Below are positions 1 to 8,882 of a DNA stretch of 50,125 nucleotides, one piece after another. The notes beneath the pieces are model-generated. The model ran no database searches. It was given only the letters and a program-made list of their open reading frames with translations, and had not been told where the DNA came from. The stretch covers positions 1-50,125 of the forward strand of contig PXFS01000151.1 in NCBI GenBank assembly GCA_003564185.1. Reading direction: 5' to 3'. How positions within the stretch are numbered: position 1 is the stretch's first letter; the number at the start of each line of letters is the position of its first letter. The position numbers were made by a program, and so were the translations under genes. The DNA is from Flavobacteriaceae bacterium. GTDB taxonomy: Bacteria > Bacteroidota > Bacteroidia > Flavobacteriales > Flavobacteriaceae.

Positions 1-1245
1 TTAGAAAATCCAGAATTATTTTCTTCTACGGTGAAGAATCTTCAAGATGTCATTGTGTACGATATCTTTTCACCACCGGCTGCCTCACGTGTGTATATGT
101 ATCCAATTCTAGCCTCATACGCTGTCATTCAAAAACAACAACCAGAAGTGTTCAATACTTTAGAAGGTCAGTTAAAAGATTACAAAGATATTCCAGAACC
201 CAGCAACGAAAATATAAACTACGAGTTAGCTTCAATTCACGCTTTTTATGAAGTAAGCAGATCCTTGATTTATTCAGAAGAGCTGTTAATAGAAAAACAA
301 AATCAGCTCTATGATTCCCTAAAAACTCGGGGACTTTCTAATAAAGTGCTCAAAGCCTCTACCCAATATGGAGAAGAAGTATCGGCGCATTTTTTGGAGT
401 GGATGGATGCCGATTTGTATAAGCAAACCAGGTCTTATCCACAGTACACAGTAAAAGATGGCCCTCAATTTTGGAAGCCTACACCTCCCAATTATATGGC
501 AGGTATAGAGCCACATTGGGATAAAATCCGGACTATGGTTTTAGAATCCTCAGATCAGTTTCCACCAAAACCTCCTAAGGAATTCAGCTTAGAAGAAGAC
601 TCGCTATTTATGGCCGAATTACGTGAAGCTTACGAAGTAGGCGGGAGTCAAAACTCAAAAGGAGTAGACATAGCCAAGTTTTGGGATTGTAACCCCTATG
701 TTGCTATACAAGAAGGTCATATTATGTATGCCGATAAAAAAATCACGCCAGGAGGGCATTGGATTGGCATCACAGGAATAGCCACACATAAGGCAAATTT
801 CAACTTTGCAGAAACCGTAGATGCATTCACCAATGTATCCATTGCCTTGTTTGATGGGTTTATAAGCTGTTGGGATGAAAAATGGAACACCATTGTAGTC
901 CGCCCAGAAACATTAATCAACGAATATATAGATCGAGATTGGAAACCATTACTTCAAACCCCGCCATTTCCAGAATATACCAGTGGGCACTCTGTTATCT
1001 CAGCAGCTGCGGCTGTTACACTTACAGATATATTTGGAGAAAATTTCGATTTCATAGACACCACCGAGATAGAATATGGACTTCCCGCTAGAGAGTTTAA
1101 GTCCTTTTTTCAAGCCTCAGAAGAAGCTGCCATATCCCGACTTTATGGAGGTATTCACTACAGAATGGCCATAGAAGAAGGCTACGAACAAGGTCTTAAA
1201 GTTGGAAATTATGTCATAGAAAATTTGCAAACTAAGAAGAAGTAA
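1..1245 (+). CDS. Vanadium-dependent haloperoxidase / PAP2-superfamily protein (5' end outside window)
   Basis: The reading frame is open from base 1, so only the last 414 residues are seen. The GTG at 31 lies inside the frame and is not a believable start. The C-terminal half carries the three PAP2/vanadate-binding motifs: K-x6-RP (KWNTIVVRP, about 880-906), a PSGH-like motif read as YTSGHS (about 976-993) and SRLYGGIHYR (about 1135-1164). The first histidine of the vanadate site and the second in the SR-x5-H motif are both present. In PAP2 phosphatases the last motif ends in Asp; here that position is Ala, which fits the haloperoxidase branch better. Such proteins in Flavobacteriia are usually exported lipoproteins, but the signal region is not visible. 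Halogenating activity versus phosphatase activity cannot be decided from sequence. Confidence 0.85.
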   Translation, partial: LENPELFSSTVKNLQDVIVYDIFSPPAASRVYMYPILASYAVIQKQQPEVFNTLEGQLKDYKDIPEPSNENINYELASIHAFYEVSRSLIYSEELLIEKQNQLYDSLKTRGLSNKVLKASTQYGEEVSAHFLEWMDADLYKQTRSYPQYTVKDGPQFWKPTPPNYMAGIEPHWDKIRTMVLESSDQFPPKPPKEFSLEEDSLFMAELREAYEVGGSQNSKGVDIAKFWDCNPYVAIQEGHIMYADKKITPGGHWIGITGIATHKANFNFAETVDAFTNVSIALFDGFISCWDEKWNTIVVRPETLINEYIDRDWKPLLQTPPFPEYTSGHSVISAAAAVTLTDIFGENFDFIDTTEIEYGLPAREFKSFFQASEEAAISRLYGGIHYRMAIEEGYEQGLKVGNYVIENLQTKKK

Positions 1246-1310
1246 ATCAATTAGTATTCAAATACACTAACTTTTATTGGAGCACCAAGGCCGTTGCATT
1301 TTTTTTTTGG

Positions 1311-1450
1311 AGCTTAAACCCGCTTTCCGCTATATCTTCTTGGGCTTTTGGTGGTTTTGTAAAAGCACATCGTGGCTTCTGTTGGTCGCCCCGCTTCACT
1401 TACAAAACCTACCAAAGCCTGCATAAGGATGCCGCTGCAATCAGGGCTAG
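1311..1450. repeat. Imperfect palindromic extragenic element
   Basis: This lies in the 388-base gap between the haloperoxidase and xylA. An inner inverted repeat pairs 1343-1362 with 1400-1419 (17 of 20 positions complementary). It is bracketed by outer arms that resemble each other's reverse complement: CCGCTATATCTT at about 1327-1338 and AAGGATGCCGCT at about 1425-1436. The element is visibly richer in GC than its surroundings. From memory, the pair CCGCTATATCTT / AAGGATGCCGCT recurs in intergenic regions of many Flavobacteriia genomes, which would make this a dispersed palindromic repeat. Only one copy is in the window, so its repetitive nature is recalled, not seen. No open frame of note was found in it. 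Confidence 0.6.
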
Positions 1451-1564
1451 GAGAGGACCTTTAGTTTCAATTATATTTAGTAGTTTACTTTATTATACAT
1501 AGGATTGTTTTTAGGCTTAATATTTGTAGTTTGATTTGTAGTGCGAAGTTTCAAACTTAGTAAA

Positions 1565-1586
1565 GTGGTTTTAAACCAAAAACCAC
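1565..1586 (-). terminator. Possible terminator of the xylE-xylB-xylA operon
   Basis: An 8-bp perfect stem (GTGGTTTT 1565-1572, AAAACCAC 1579-1586) with a 6-base loop lies about 50 bases past the xylA stop. Read on the minus strand it is followed by TTTACT, a weak T tract. Confidence 0.4.
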
Positions 1587-1633
1587 ACAATTATTACAAT
1601 TGCATGGTTTTTATAAGAACTAATTCTAAAGGT

Positions 1634-2950
1634 TTAGAACGAATTTGAGATAATTTGTTCGTACAACTCTTGCTTACCACTTATTTGTTTTGGTTCGCCG
1701 TGTTTTTTAGCAATTTTAGAAAACTCTTCAAGGCTCAAATTTCCATTTTCAAATTTAGCACCGTTTCCGCTATCAAAAGACGCATATCGCTCTTTTCTTA
1801 GCTTTTTGTAATTGGTATTTTGCAAAATATTGTCTGCTGCAATAAGTCCTCTTGCAAACACGTCCATCCCTGAGATATGGGCGATAAATTTATCTTCTAA
1901 ATCAGTAGAATTTCTTCTTACCTTAGCGTCAAAATTTATACCGCCACCTTGAATTCCCCCTCCTTCTAAGATAACAAGCATGGCTTCTGTAATTTCAAAA
2001 ACATCAATTGGGAATTGATCGGTATCCCAGCCATTTTGATAATCGCCTCTGTTGGCATCAATACTACCAAGCATTCCTGCGTCAACTGCTGTTTGTAGTT
2101 CATGCTGAAAAGTATGCCCAGCTAATGTTGCGTGATTTACTTCAATATTAATTTTAAAGTCTTTTTCTAGTCCATAGTTTTTAAGGAAACCAATAGAAGT
2201 AGCAGTATCATAATCGTACTGATGCTTTGTAGGTTCCATAGGTTTAGGTTCAATAAGAAAATTACCTTTAAAACCATTTTTTCTAGCATAATCTCTACAG
2301 ATGGTTAAAAATTGGGCCAAGTGATCTTGCTCACGTTTCATATCCGTATTCAACAAGCTCATATAGCCTTCACGGCCTCCCCAGAATACATAGTTTTCAC
2401 CTCCTAACTCTGTCGTGGCATCAATAGCAATTTTTGCTTGAGCACAGGCTCTTGCAACAACATCAAAATTTGGATTAGTGGAGGCACCGTTCATATATCT
2501 TGGGTGGCTAAATAAATTTGATGTTCCCCAAAGAAGTTTTATTCCAGAATCTTTTTGCTTTTCTTTTGCATAGTTCGTCATGGTTTGCATTCTTTTCTCA
2601 AATTCTGAAAGAGAGGTACAATCATCCACAACATCTATGTCATGAAAACAATAGTAAGGTACGCCTAATTTACTTGTAAACTCAAATGCAGCATCCATCT
2701 TGTCTTTTGCTCTATCTATAACATCTGTTCTTTTATCCCACTCAAAAGTCTCTGTATCAGCTCCAAAAGGATCGCCACCCTTGTTATTAAAAGTGTGCCA
2801 ATATGCGATAGCAAATCTCATATGCTCTTTTAAGGTTTTACCAGCCACTATTTTATTTTCATCATACCATTTAAAGGCTAAAGGGTTATCACTTTCTTTA
2901 CCTTCATACTTAATCTTATCTATTCCTTTGAAAAAAATGTTATTACTCAT
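1634..2950 (-). CDS. xylA: Xylose isomerase
   Basis: This enzyme interconverts D-xylose and D-xylulose, the first intracellular step of xylose use. The 438-residue length is that of class II xylose isomerases. The catalytic dyad is seen in [10 protein letters not shown] (H103, D106). The metal-ligand segments are [31 protein letters not shown] and [19 protein letters not shown], all in the expected order and intact. The ATG start is 4 bases after the xylB stop, so the two are translated from one message. It is the last gene of the xylE-xylB-xylA operon. The identification is secure. Confidence 0.98.
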   Translation of the reverse strand: MSNNIFFKGIDKIKYEGKESDNPLAFKWYDENKIVAGKTLKEHMRFAIAYWHTFNNKGGDPFGADTETFEWDKRTDVIDRAKDKMDAAFEFTSKLGVPYYCFHDIDVVDDCTSLSEFEKRMQTMTNYAKEKQKDSGIKLLWGTSNLFSHPRYMNGASTNPNFDVVARACAQAKIAIDATTELGGENYVFWGGREGYMSLLNTDMKREQDHLAQFLTICRDYARKNGFKGNFLIEPKPMEPTKHQYDYDTATSIGFLKNYGLEKDFKINIEVNHATLAGHTFQHELQTAVDAGMLGSIDANRGDYQNGWDTDQFPIDVFEITEAMLVILEGGGIQGGGINFDAKVRRNSTDLEDKFIAHISGMDVFARGLIAADNILQNTNYKKLRKERYASFDSGNGAKFENGNLSLEEFSKIAKKHGEPKQISGKQELYEQIISNSF

Positions 2951-2954
2951 AATG

Positions 2955-4448
2955 TTAAGCTTTAATTTTAATATTTTGTTTCCACTTTTTATATATATCT
3001 TGATATTGAAGACTTAATTCTTTACTTGGTTCAAGTCTTTCAATACACTTTAGACTTTTAAATGCATCTTCTGTTTTTTTGTAATATCCAAACCCTACTG
3101 CAGCTCCTCTAGCGGCTCCTTCTGAACCAGAAGTATTGTAGAGTTCTAATGTAGTTTGAGTTGTATTGACAAATATTTCTCTAAAAACGGGACTCAAAAA
3201 TAAATTGTCTTTACCAGCTCTAACTACTTTTCCTTGAATCCCAATTGATTGCATTACTTCAAAACCGTAGTTCATAGCAAATACAATACCTTCACATGCA
3301 GACCTTATTACGTGTGAAGGTTGATGAATATTATAGTTTAAATTTTCAATTCCTGAGTTTACTTCTTTATTGTTGAAAATGCGTTCTACCCCATTTCCAA
3401 AAGGGTAAAACCTCAACCCTTCACTACCAGGTTTTACTAGACTAGCTTCATTATTTAAAACTTCATAAGAAACCAGCTCATCCCTACTAACAGAAATCAT
3501 TTTCCTTAACCATTGGTAGAGAATTCCTGAGCCATTAATACACAACATTACGCCATTATGTTTATTCTTTGGAGTATTGTTTACGTGTAAAAAAGTATTC
3601 ACTCGATTTTTTTTATCAAATGTGTTTTCAGAACTTACAGCATACATCACAGCAGATGTTCCCGCTGTTGTTGCAATGTCTCCAGATTTTAAAGCATTAA
3701 GAGAAAAGGCGTTATTAGGTTGATCTCCAGCTCTATAATTAATTTGAGCATTTTTATTCAAGCCTAATTCTGAAGCAATTTTAGGAGAAATTGTTGCATG
3801 ATTTCCAAAGGAAGGAACAATTTCAGGGATGTAGCTTTCTGGAAGATTCATTTTTTCTAAAACTTCGGTAGCAAGTTTTCCATCAGAGAAATCCCAAAGC
3901 GCAGCTTCCGATAGACCAGATGTGCTTATTTGAGCTTTCTCTGTAAGTTTTGCAGCTATGTAATCTCCCGGCAGCATCATATAAGAAGCTTTTTTAAAAA
4001 CTTCTGGTTCATTATTTTTTACCCACTTTAGTTTTGAAGCTGTAAAATTTCCAGGACTTCCCAATATTTTATTTTGACTGATTTCAACACCAATGGATTT
4101 TTCTGCTTCATTGCCAATATTTACGGCTCTACTATCGCACCATATAATGGAAGGTCGTACGGGGTTCAATTGATTGTCTGTTAAAACTAGTCCATGCATT
4201 TGATAGGCTATACCAATTCCACAAACTTTTTCAAGATCAATTTTTTTGTTGTTTTTTAAGAGATGAATACCTGTTTTTACATTCTCCCACCAATCTTCTG
4301 GATTTTGTTCAGCCCAGCCAAACTGTGGAGCATTTATCTTCATTTCAAACTCAGGTACCTTAACATTGGCTAAAGTGATTCCTTTTTCAGCATCGTAAAT
4401 GCTTAATTTTAAAGATGAACTTCCTAAATCAATTCCTAAAAATAACAT
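2955..4448 (-). CDS. xylB: Xylulokinase (FGGY family)
   Basis: This kinase phosphorylates D-xylulose to xylulose 5-phosphate, using ATP. The N-terminal phosphate loop is [16 protein letters not shown] (residues 4-19). The catalytic aspartate is D242 in [10 protein letters not shown], followed by the second ATP-binding element [10 protein letters not shown]. The C-terminal FGGY domain includes the glycine-rich [11 protein letters not shown] segment. The 497-residue length is normal. The substrate assignment rests on context: it lies 4 bases from xylA and 17 bases from xylE. The sequence belongs to the subgroup with AGDQPNNA rather than the enterobacterial GGGDNAA motif, which is common in Bacteroidota. 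Confidence 0.95.
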   Translation of the reverse strand: MLFLGIDLGSSSLKLSIYDAEKGITLANVKVPEFEMKINAPQFGWAEQNPEDWWENVKTGIHLLKNNKKIDLEKVCGIGIAYQMHGLVLTDNQLNPVRPSIIWCDSRAVNIGNEAEKSIGVEISQNKILGSPGNFTASKLKWVKNNEPEVFKKASYMMLPGDYIAAKLTEKAQISTSGLSEAALWDFSDGKLATEVLEKMNLPESYIPEIVPSFGNHATISPKIASELGLNKNAQINYRAGDQPNNAFSLNALKSGDIATTAGTSAVMYAVSSENTFDKKNRVNTFLHVNNTPKNKHNGVMLCINGSGILYQWLRKMISVSRDELVSYEVLNNEASLVKPGSEGLRFYPFGNGVERIFNNKEVNSGIENLNYNIHQPSHVIRSACEGIVFAMNYGFEVMQSIGIQGKVVRAGKDNLFLSPVFREIFVNTTQTTLELYNTSGSEGAARGAAVGFGYYKKTEDAFKSLKCIERLEPSKELSLQYQDIYKKWKQNIKIKA

Positions 4449-4465
4449 ATAAAATTTTTACTAAA

Positions 4466-6070
4466 TTAAACTTTTTTAGATGTCCAGATAACTTCCATTT
4501 CCTCTAAGGTTTTTTCCTTTGTTTCGGGTACAAATTTCCAAACAAAAACACCAGATAAGATAGCCATAAAACCATAAACCCAATAAGGAAAACCATTATT
4601 AAATAGTTCTATTAAAGTAGAGTTGTTATTTAGCATTGGAAAAGTCCAAGATACTAATAAATTTGCAAGCCATTGAATAGCTACAGCAACAGCCATTACA
4701 CCTTTAATTGAGTTGGGGAAAATTTCTGAGAGAAGCACCCAGACTACAGGTCCCCATGAAACCGCAAATGCAGCAATGTAGAGAAGCATAAAAAGCAGTG
4801 CTAAAATTCCTTTAATTTGTAAGTATAGGGTTACCCCTAAACCTATCATGCTAAAAGACATAATCACACTACCAATTATTAATAATTTTTTTCTTCCAAA
4901 TTTATCAACAGTTGATATGGCTATAACTGTAAAAATCATGTTTATCGCACCAACTATTATGGTTTGGAGCATAGAAGCATCTGTTTTCATTCCCATCCCT
5001 TTAAAAATTTCAGGGGCATAGTAGAGTACTACATTAATACCAACAAATTGTTGAAATAAAGAAAGCAATAATCCAATTATTACTACTGAGCCACCGTAGT
5101 ATAGCCAGTGAGTTTTTTTCTTTTTAAAAGATGATTTGATTTCTTCTAGTACATGAGCAGCTTTTTGTTTTCCATTGATTTGTGAAAGTATTTCAAGAGC
5201 ATTTTCCTCCTTTCCTTTCAATACTTGAAACCTTGGAGTTTTAGGAACTAAAAGTAAAGCAATAAAAAATATGCTAGCAGGAATCCCTTCAGAAAGGAAC
5301 ATGTATCTCCAACCAATATTATTAATCCAGACTTCTGTTTGCCCCTGAACAATAAAATAATTAACAAAATACACCACCATCATTCCACTTACAATTGCTA
5401 ATTGGTAAAAGCTTACAAGTCTACCTCTTATTTTTGAAGGAGCCATTTCAGCAATGTAAAGAGGCGCTAGCATACTGGCTAGTCCAACCCCCATTCCTCC
5501 TACAATCCTGTAAATAATAAATGCTGATAATGAGTCCCCAAAGAAAATATTCATTCTATCTGGATATGCAGAACCTAAAGCCGATAAGATAAATAATATA
5601 GCGGCTATAGATAGCCCATTTCGCCTACCAACAGAATTGGATACTCGATCACCTAATGCAGCACCAATTATACAACCTACTAATGCGCTACTTACCATAA
5701 AGCCTAAAATAGAATTTTTTAGATTTTCGGTTAGTACTCCTGGTAAGTTTAGAAACTGATAGTAATATATAAATCCTACTACAATTACAAAAATACTAAC
5801 TAAGGATATAGCTTTAGACTTGTTAAGAAATTTAAATAGAAATGAGCTAAATAAAAAAACAATAGCACTAACACAAAAGGTAATAATTATTTTAAATTGG
5901 AAAATAGCATTAGATGCAAGTTCTAAATCATTCTGTAATGCACCAATAAAATAATCTTCCAAAGCTCCTACTGCTCCTGAAATTACAGCAGTATCATATC
6001 CGAAAAGTAGTCCGCCTAAACTAGCTATTGTAGTAATTAAAACAACTCCTTTTTTATTAAATTCTGACAT
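4466..6070 (-). CDS. xylE: Xylose:proton symporter, sugar-porter MFS family, with two extra N-terminal helices
   Basis: This is an inner-membrane sugar importer. The residues that line the xylose site in E. coli XylE are all recognisable: the glutamine in SFYQLAI, the QQ and asparagine in LFQQFVGINVVLYYAPEIF, and the tryptophans in SWGPVVWVLLSEIFP and QWLANLLVSWTFP. The cytoplasmic motif GDRVSNSVGRR (140-150) and the PETKEKTLEEME tail are standard. At 534 residues it is about 40 longer than XylE. The excess lies between helix 1 and the usual helix 2 (residues about 45-120), where two additional hydrophobic stretches (about 58-80 and 86-106) are seen. It is the first gene of the operon, with its own promoter at 6100-6129. 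Confidence 0.93.
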   Translation of the reverse strand: MSEFNKKGVVLITTIASLGGLLFGYDTAVISGAVGALEDYFIGALQNDLELASNAIFQFKIIITFCVSAIVFLFSSFLFKFLNKSKAISLVSIFVIVVGFIYYYQFLNLPGVLTENLKNSILGFMVSSALVGCIIGAALGDRVSNSVGRRNGLSIAAILFILSALGSAYPDRMNIFFGDSLSAFIIYRIVGGMGVGLASMLAPLYIAEMAPSKIRGRLVSFYQLAIVSGMMVVYFVNYFIVQGQTEVWINNIGWRYMFLSEGIPASIFFIALLLVPKTPRFQVLKGKEENALEILSQINGKQKAAHVLEEIKSSFKKKKTHWLYYGGSVVIIGLLLSLFQQFVGINVVLYYAPEIFKGMGMKTDASMLQTIIVGAINMIFTVIAISTVDKFGRKKLLIIGSVIMSFSMIGLGVTLYLQIKGILALLFMLLYIAAFAVSWGPVVWVLLSEIFPNSIKGVMAVAVAIQWLANLLVSWTFPMLNNNSTLIELFNNGFPYWVYGFMAILSGVFVWKFVPETKEKTLEEMEVIWTSKKV

Positions 6071-6099
6071 TTAAAAATTACTTATGGTTTATTTGACTA

Positions 6100-6129
6100 C
6101 AAGTATAGTTATTTATTTTATATTAGCAA
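6100..6129 (-). promoter_or_regulatory. Promoter of xylE-xylB-xylA
   Basis: On the minus strand, TTG (6129-6127) is followed after exactly 19 bases by TATACTTG (6107-6100). This matches the Bacteroidota -33/-7 pattern TTG-N19-TAnnTTTG with one mismatch. The predicted leader is about 23 bases. Confidence 0.65.
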
Positions 6130-6142
6130 CCTAAAGTTACAA

Positions 6143-6188
6143 TTTATCTGTTCAATAAATTTCATTATATTGAGAACCTACAGATAAA
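6143..6188. promoter_or_regulatory. Putative operator for the Nudix-type xylose regulator
   Basis: A perfect 9-bp inverted repeat, TTTATCTGT (6143-6151) and ACAGATAAA (6180-6188), lies in the divergent xylE / regulator region. A second, nested pair, TCAATA (6152-6157) and TATTGA (6168-6173), sits inside it. Relative to xylE the site is upstream of the -33 box. Relative to the regulator gene its right arm ends 12 bases before the ATG. Binding by the neighbouring regulator is inferred from position and symmetry only. Confidence 0.5.
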
Positions 6189-6200
6189 TAAACTTTCAAT

Positions 6201-6926
6201 ATGAAAAAAAGCAAGTATTTAATATCAAAGAGCCCTAGTGAATTAAAAAAGTCTGAAGTAATGGATTCAATAACTATTGATTGTTGCATATTCAGTTTTG
6301 AAAAAGGAGAATTTAAAGTTCTTCTTGTACAGCATGGAGAAGGAATACGTAAAGGTGAATGGGGGCTTCCAGGTGGATGGATTGAGTATGATGAACACAT
6401 AGATGATGCTGCCAACAGACTCTTAGAAAACTTAACAGGGTTAAAAGATATATATCTTGAGCAAGTAAAAGCTTTTGGAGACCCTAATCGATTTCCTCTT
6501 GGTAGGGTAATAACAATAGGCTACTATGCACTTATAAATTCAGAAAACTTTGACATAAAAGCTGGCTTTACTGCTTCAGAGGCAAAATGGGTGAAAGTAA
6601 ATGAAATGCAAAATTTAATTTATGATCATAATGAGATATTTGAAGCTAGCTTAAAGCATCTACAAGAGAAAGTGAAAAGAGCGCCTACTGGTTTTAATTT
6701 ACTTCCAGACAAATTTACGTTGTTACAACTTATGGAGCTTTATCAACAAATTCTTGACATTGAAGTGGATAAAAGTAACTTTAGAAGAAAATTCTTAAAA
6801 ATGAAACTACTCAAAGAAAATGGAGATAAGCAAGAAGGGGTTTCTCATCGAGCTGCAAAACTCTACAGCTTTGATGAATCAACTTATCATCAACTAACTA
6901 AAAAGGGATTTAATTTTGAATTTTAA
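6201..6926 (+). CDS. Nudix-domain transcriptional regulator of xylose use (NrtR/AraR-like)
   Basis: Residues 25-145 form a Nudix fold and residues about 165-240 a winged-helix DNA-binding domain (TLLQLMELYQQIL, then FRRKFLKMKLLKENG). The Nudix box at 59-81 keeps GG, IEYDE, R73 and the closing GL, but the REUxEExGU core reads RLLENLTGL. Two of the three metal-binding glutamates are gone, so hydrolysis is unlikely and the domain should act as a ligand sensor. The known precedent is AraR (BT0354) of Bacteroides thetaiotaomicron, a Nudix-type arabinose repressor. Here the neighbours are xylE-xylB-xylA (divergent) and the pentose phosphate genes (same strand), so a xylose-pathway intermediate is the probable ligand. 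The ATG of the next gene follows the stop codon directly. Confidence 0.88.
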   Translation: MKKSKYLISKSPSELKKSEVMDSITIDCCIFSFEKGEFKVLLVQHGEGIRKGEWGLPGGWIEYDEHIDDAANRLLENLTGLKDIYLEQVKAFGDPNRFPLGRVITIGYYALINSENFDIKAGFTASEAKWVKVNEMQNLIYDHNEIFEASLKHLQEKVKRAPTGFNLLPDKFTLLQLMELYQQILDIEVDKSNFRRKFLKMKLLKENGDKQEGVSHRAAKLYSFDESTYHQLTKKGFNFEF

Positions 6927-8861
6927 ATGAAACATCTGAGATCGCTTAATATCACCCTCTTTTTAATTTTAGCCGTTCATTTTTTTGCAAATGGTCAGAT
7001 TAAACTCCCAAGACTTTTGTCCAATAATGCCATTCTTCAACGCGATGTTGATTTTACTTTGTATGGATGGGCCTCTGCAAATGAGGAAGTGCAAGTTTTA
7101 TTTAAGGATAAAAGCTACCATACTACAGCTAATGGAAATGGAGATTGGGAGATCCAGTTACAGGCCGAAGATGCAGGCGGGCCATATCGTATAGATTTTT
7201 TGGGCAAAAATACTATAACATTAGAAAATATTTGGTTTGGTGATGTTTACCTTTGCTCTGGTCAATCTAATATGGAGTTACCTATGGGTAGGTTGGAAGA
7301 CGCATATTCAGAGGAACTTGTTAGTGCAAATCATCCAAATATTAGACAATTCATAGTGCCAGATAAGTTTGATTTCAACACAGAATGTTCAGATTTAGAA
7401 GGTGGTAAGTGGGATGCAGTAACACCTGAGACTATTTCTGAGTTTTCTGGAGTAGCCTATTTTTTTGCAAAAGCCATTCAACAGAAGCCTAAAGTGCCTG
7501 TTGGAATTATAAATGCAGCAGTGGGTGGATCACCTTTAGCATCTTGGTTAGATACAGAAAGTCTAAAAGATTTTTCAGAATTATATGAAGAACATCTTAA
7601 GTGGAAAAATGATGATTTAATAGATTCAATAACAAATTCAGAAATAAAATCCATACAGTCTTGGTATTCTATGTTGGATGATAAGGACATCGGGATGAGA
7701 GAACATTGGTATATGCCTACTAATAAAAAAGATGCTTGGAATAATATAGCACTACCAGAGGAAATTTCAGCTGAAATTTTTAAAAAACAAGCTGGGGTGG
7801 TTTGGTTTTCAAAGCGTGTTGAGTTATCTGAATTGCCATTAGAGAGAACGTCTAGATTAAAACTAGGTAGACTAGTAGATGTGGACCAAACTTATATTAA
7901 TGGATATAATGTTGGAGGAACTTCTTATCAATATCCACCAAGAACATATGATTTTCAGAGCAACATATTGAAACAGGGTGAAAATGAAATTGTTGTGAGG
8001 TTGATTAATAATGGTGGACAAGCTGGGTTTGTAAAGGATAAGCCTTACCAGTTAATTTTAGATAAAGATACTCTACAGTTAAATGGTCAGTGGAAATACA
8101 AGCAAGGAGCCTTATTGTCTGATACGCCAAGTCAAACCTTTATAAAATGGAAACCTTCTGGATTGTTCAACGCAATGATAGCTCCTTTAACCCGATTTAA
8201 AATCAAAGCTGTACTTTGGTATCAAGGTGAATCTGATACGGGTAATCCTGAGTTATATTCCAAAACCTTTCCAAAACTCATTACATCATGGAGAGACAAA
8301 TGGAGAGCGCCTAATCTCCCTTTTTTATATGTTCAATTAAGTAATTTTATGGAAGAAACTACAGGCCCACAAGAAAGTAATTGGGCAGAATTGAGAGAAG
8401 TACAGCGTAAAGTTAATAATTCTTTACCCCGTACAGGTATGGTAGTGACCATAGATATAGGAGAGTGGAATGACATTCATCCTTTAAACAAAAAAACAGT
8501 GGGAGATAGACTGGCTTTAGAAGCAAGAAGAATAGTTTATAATGAAGAGCTAATATCTGCTGGACCTCAACCAAAATCTGCAAAATTAGAAGGTACAAAG
8601 GTAATAATAGCTTTTGAGCATGTAGCCAACGGCTGGAAAGTACTTCATGGAAAACCAACTGGATTTGTTGTCTCTGAGGATGGAATTAATTTTTATACGG
8701 CTGAAGCTGAAATACTTAAAAATAATCTATTGAAGATTCATCATCCAGATATAGCACAACCAAAAGTTGTTCGTTATGCTTGGGCCAATAATCCTAAAGA
8801 TGCTAATCTATACAATATGGAAATGCTTACAGCAGTACCATTTCAAATCACATTAAATTAA
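6927..8861 (+). CDS. Secreted SGNH carbohydrate esterase (sialate O-acetylesterase-like)
   Basis: This is a 644-residue exported protein with a signal peptide at about 1-23 (hydrophobic LFLILAVHFFANG). An N-terminal all-beta domain leads to the nucleophile motif SGQSNME (S114). A central jelly-roll-like insertion (about 265-395) resembles the galactose-binding domains of this family. The chain closes with the catalytic pair in DIHPLNK (D516, H518). The family removes acetyl groups from sugars. Relatives in xylan loci act on acetylated xylo-oligosaccharides, and the place inside a xylose operon supports that over sialic acid. It starts directly after the regulator stop with no gap, so expression is coupled. 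The true substrate is not shown by sequence. Confidence 0.85.
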   Translation: MKHLRSLNITLFLILAVHFFANGQIKLPRLLSNNAILQRDVDFTLYGWASANEEVQVLFKDKSYHTTANGNGDWEIQLQAEDAGGPYRIDFLGKNTITLENIWFGDVYLCSGQSNMELPMGRLEDAYSEELVSANHPNIRQFIVPDKFDFNTECSDLEGGKWDAVTPETISEFSGVAYFFAKAIQQKPKVPVGIINAAVGGSPLASWLDTESLKDFSELYEEHLKWKNDDLIDSITNSEIKSIQSWYSMLDDKDIGMREHWYMPTNKKDAWNNIALPEEISAEIFKKQAGVVWFSKRVELSELPLERTSRLKLGRLVDVDQTYINGYNVGGTSYQYPPRTYDFQSNILKQGENEIVVRLINNGGQAGFVKDKPYQLILDKDTLQLNGQWKYKQGALLSDTPSQTFIKWKPSGLFNAMIAPLTRFKIKAVLWYQGESDTGNPELYSKTFPKLITSWRDKWRAPNLPFLYVQLSNFMEETTGPQESNWAELREVQRKVNNSLPRTGMVVTIDIGEWNDIHPLNKKTVGDRLALEARRIVYNEELISAGPQPKSAKLEGTKVIIAFEHVANGWKVLHGKPTGFVVSEDGINFYTAEAEILKNNLLKIHHPDIAQPKVVRYAWANNPKDANLYNMEMLTAVPFQITLN

Positions 8862-8882
8862 ACCCAAAAATTAATAAGACTT

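Noticed and set aside
31-1245. GTG at 31 as the true start of the haloperoxidase gene
   Set aside because: The frame is open to base 1 and the family is longer at its N terminus, so the gene is cut by the window edge.
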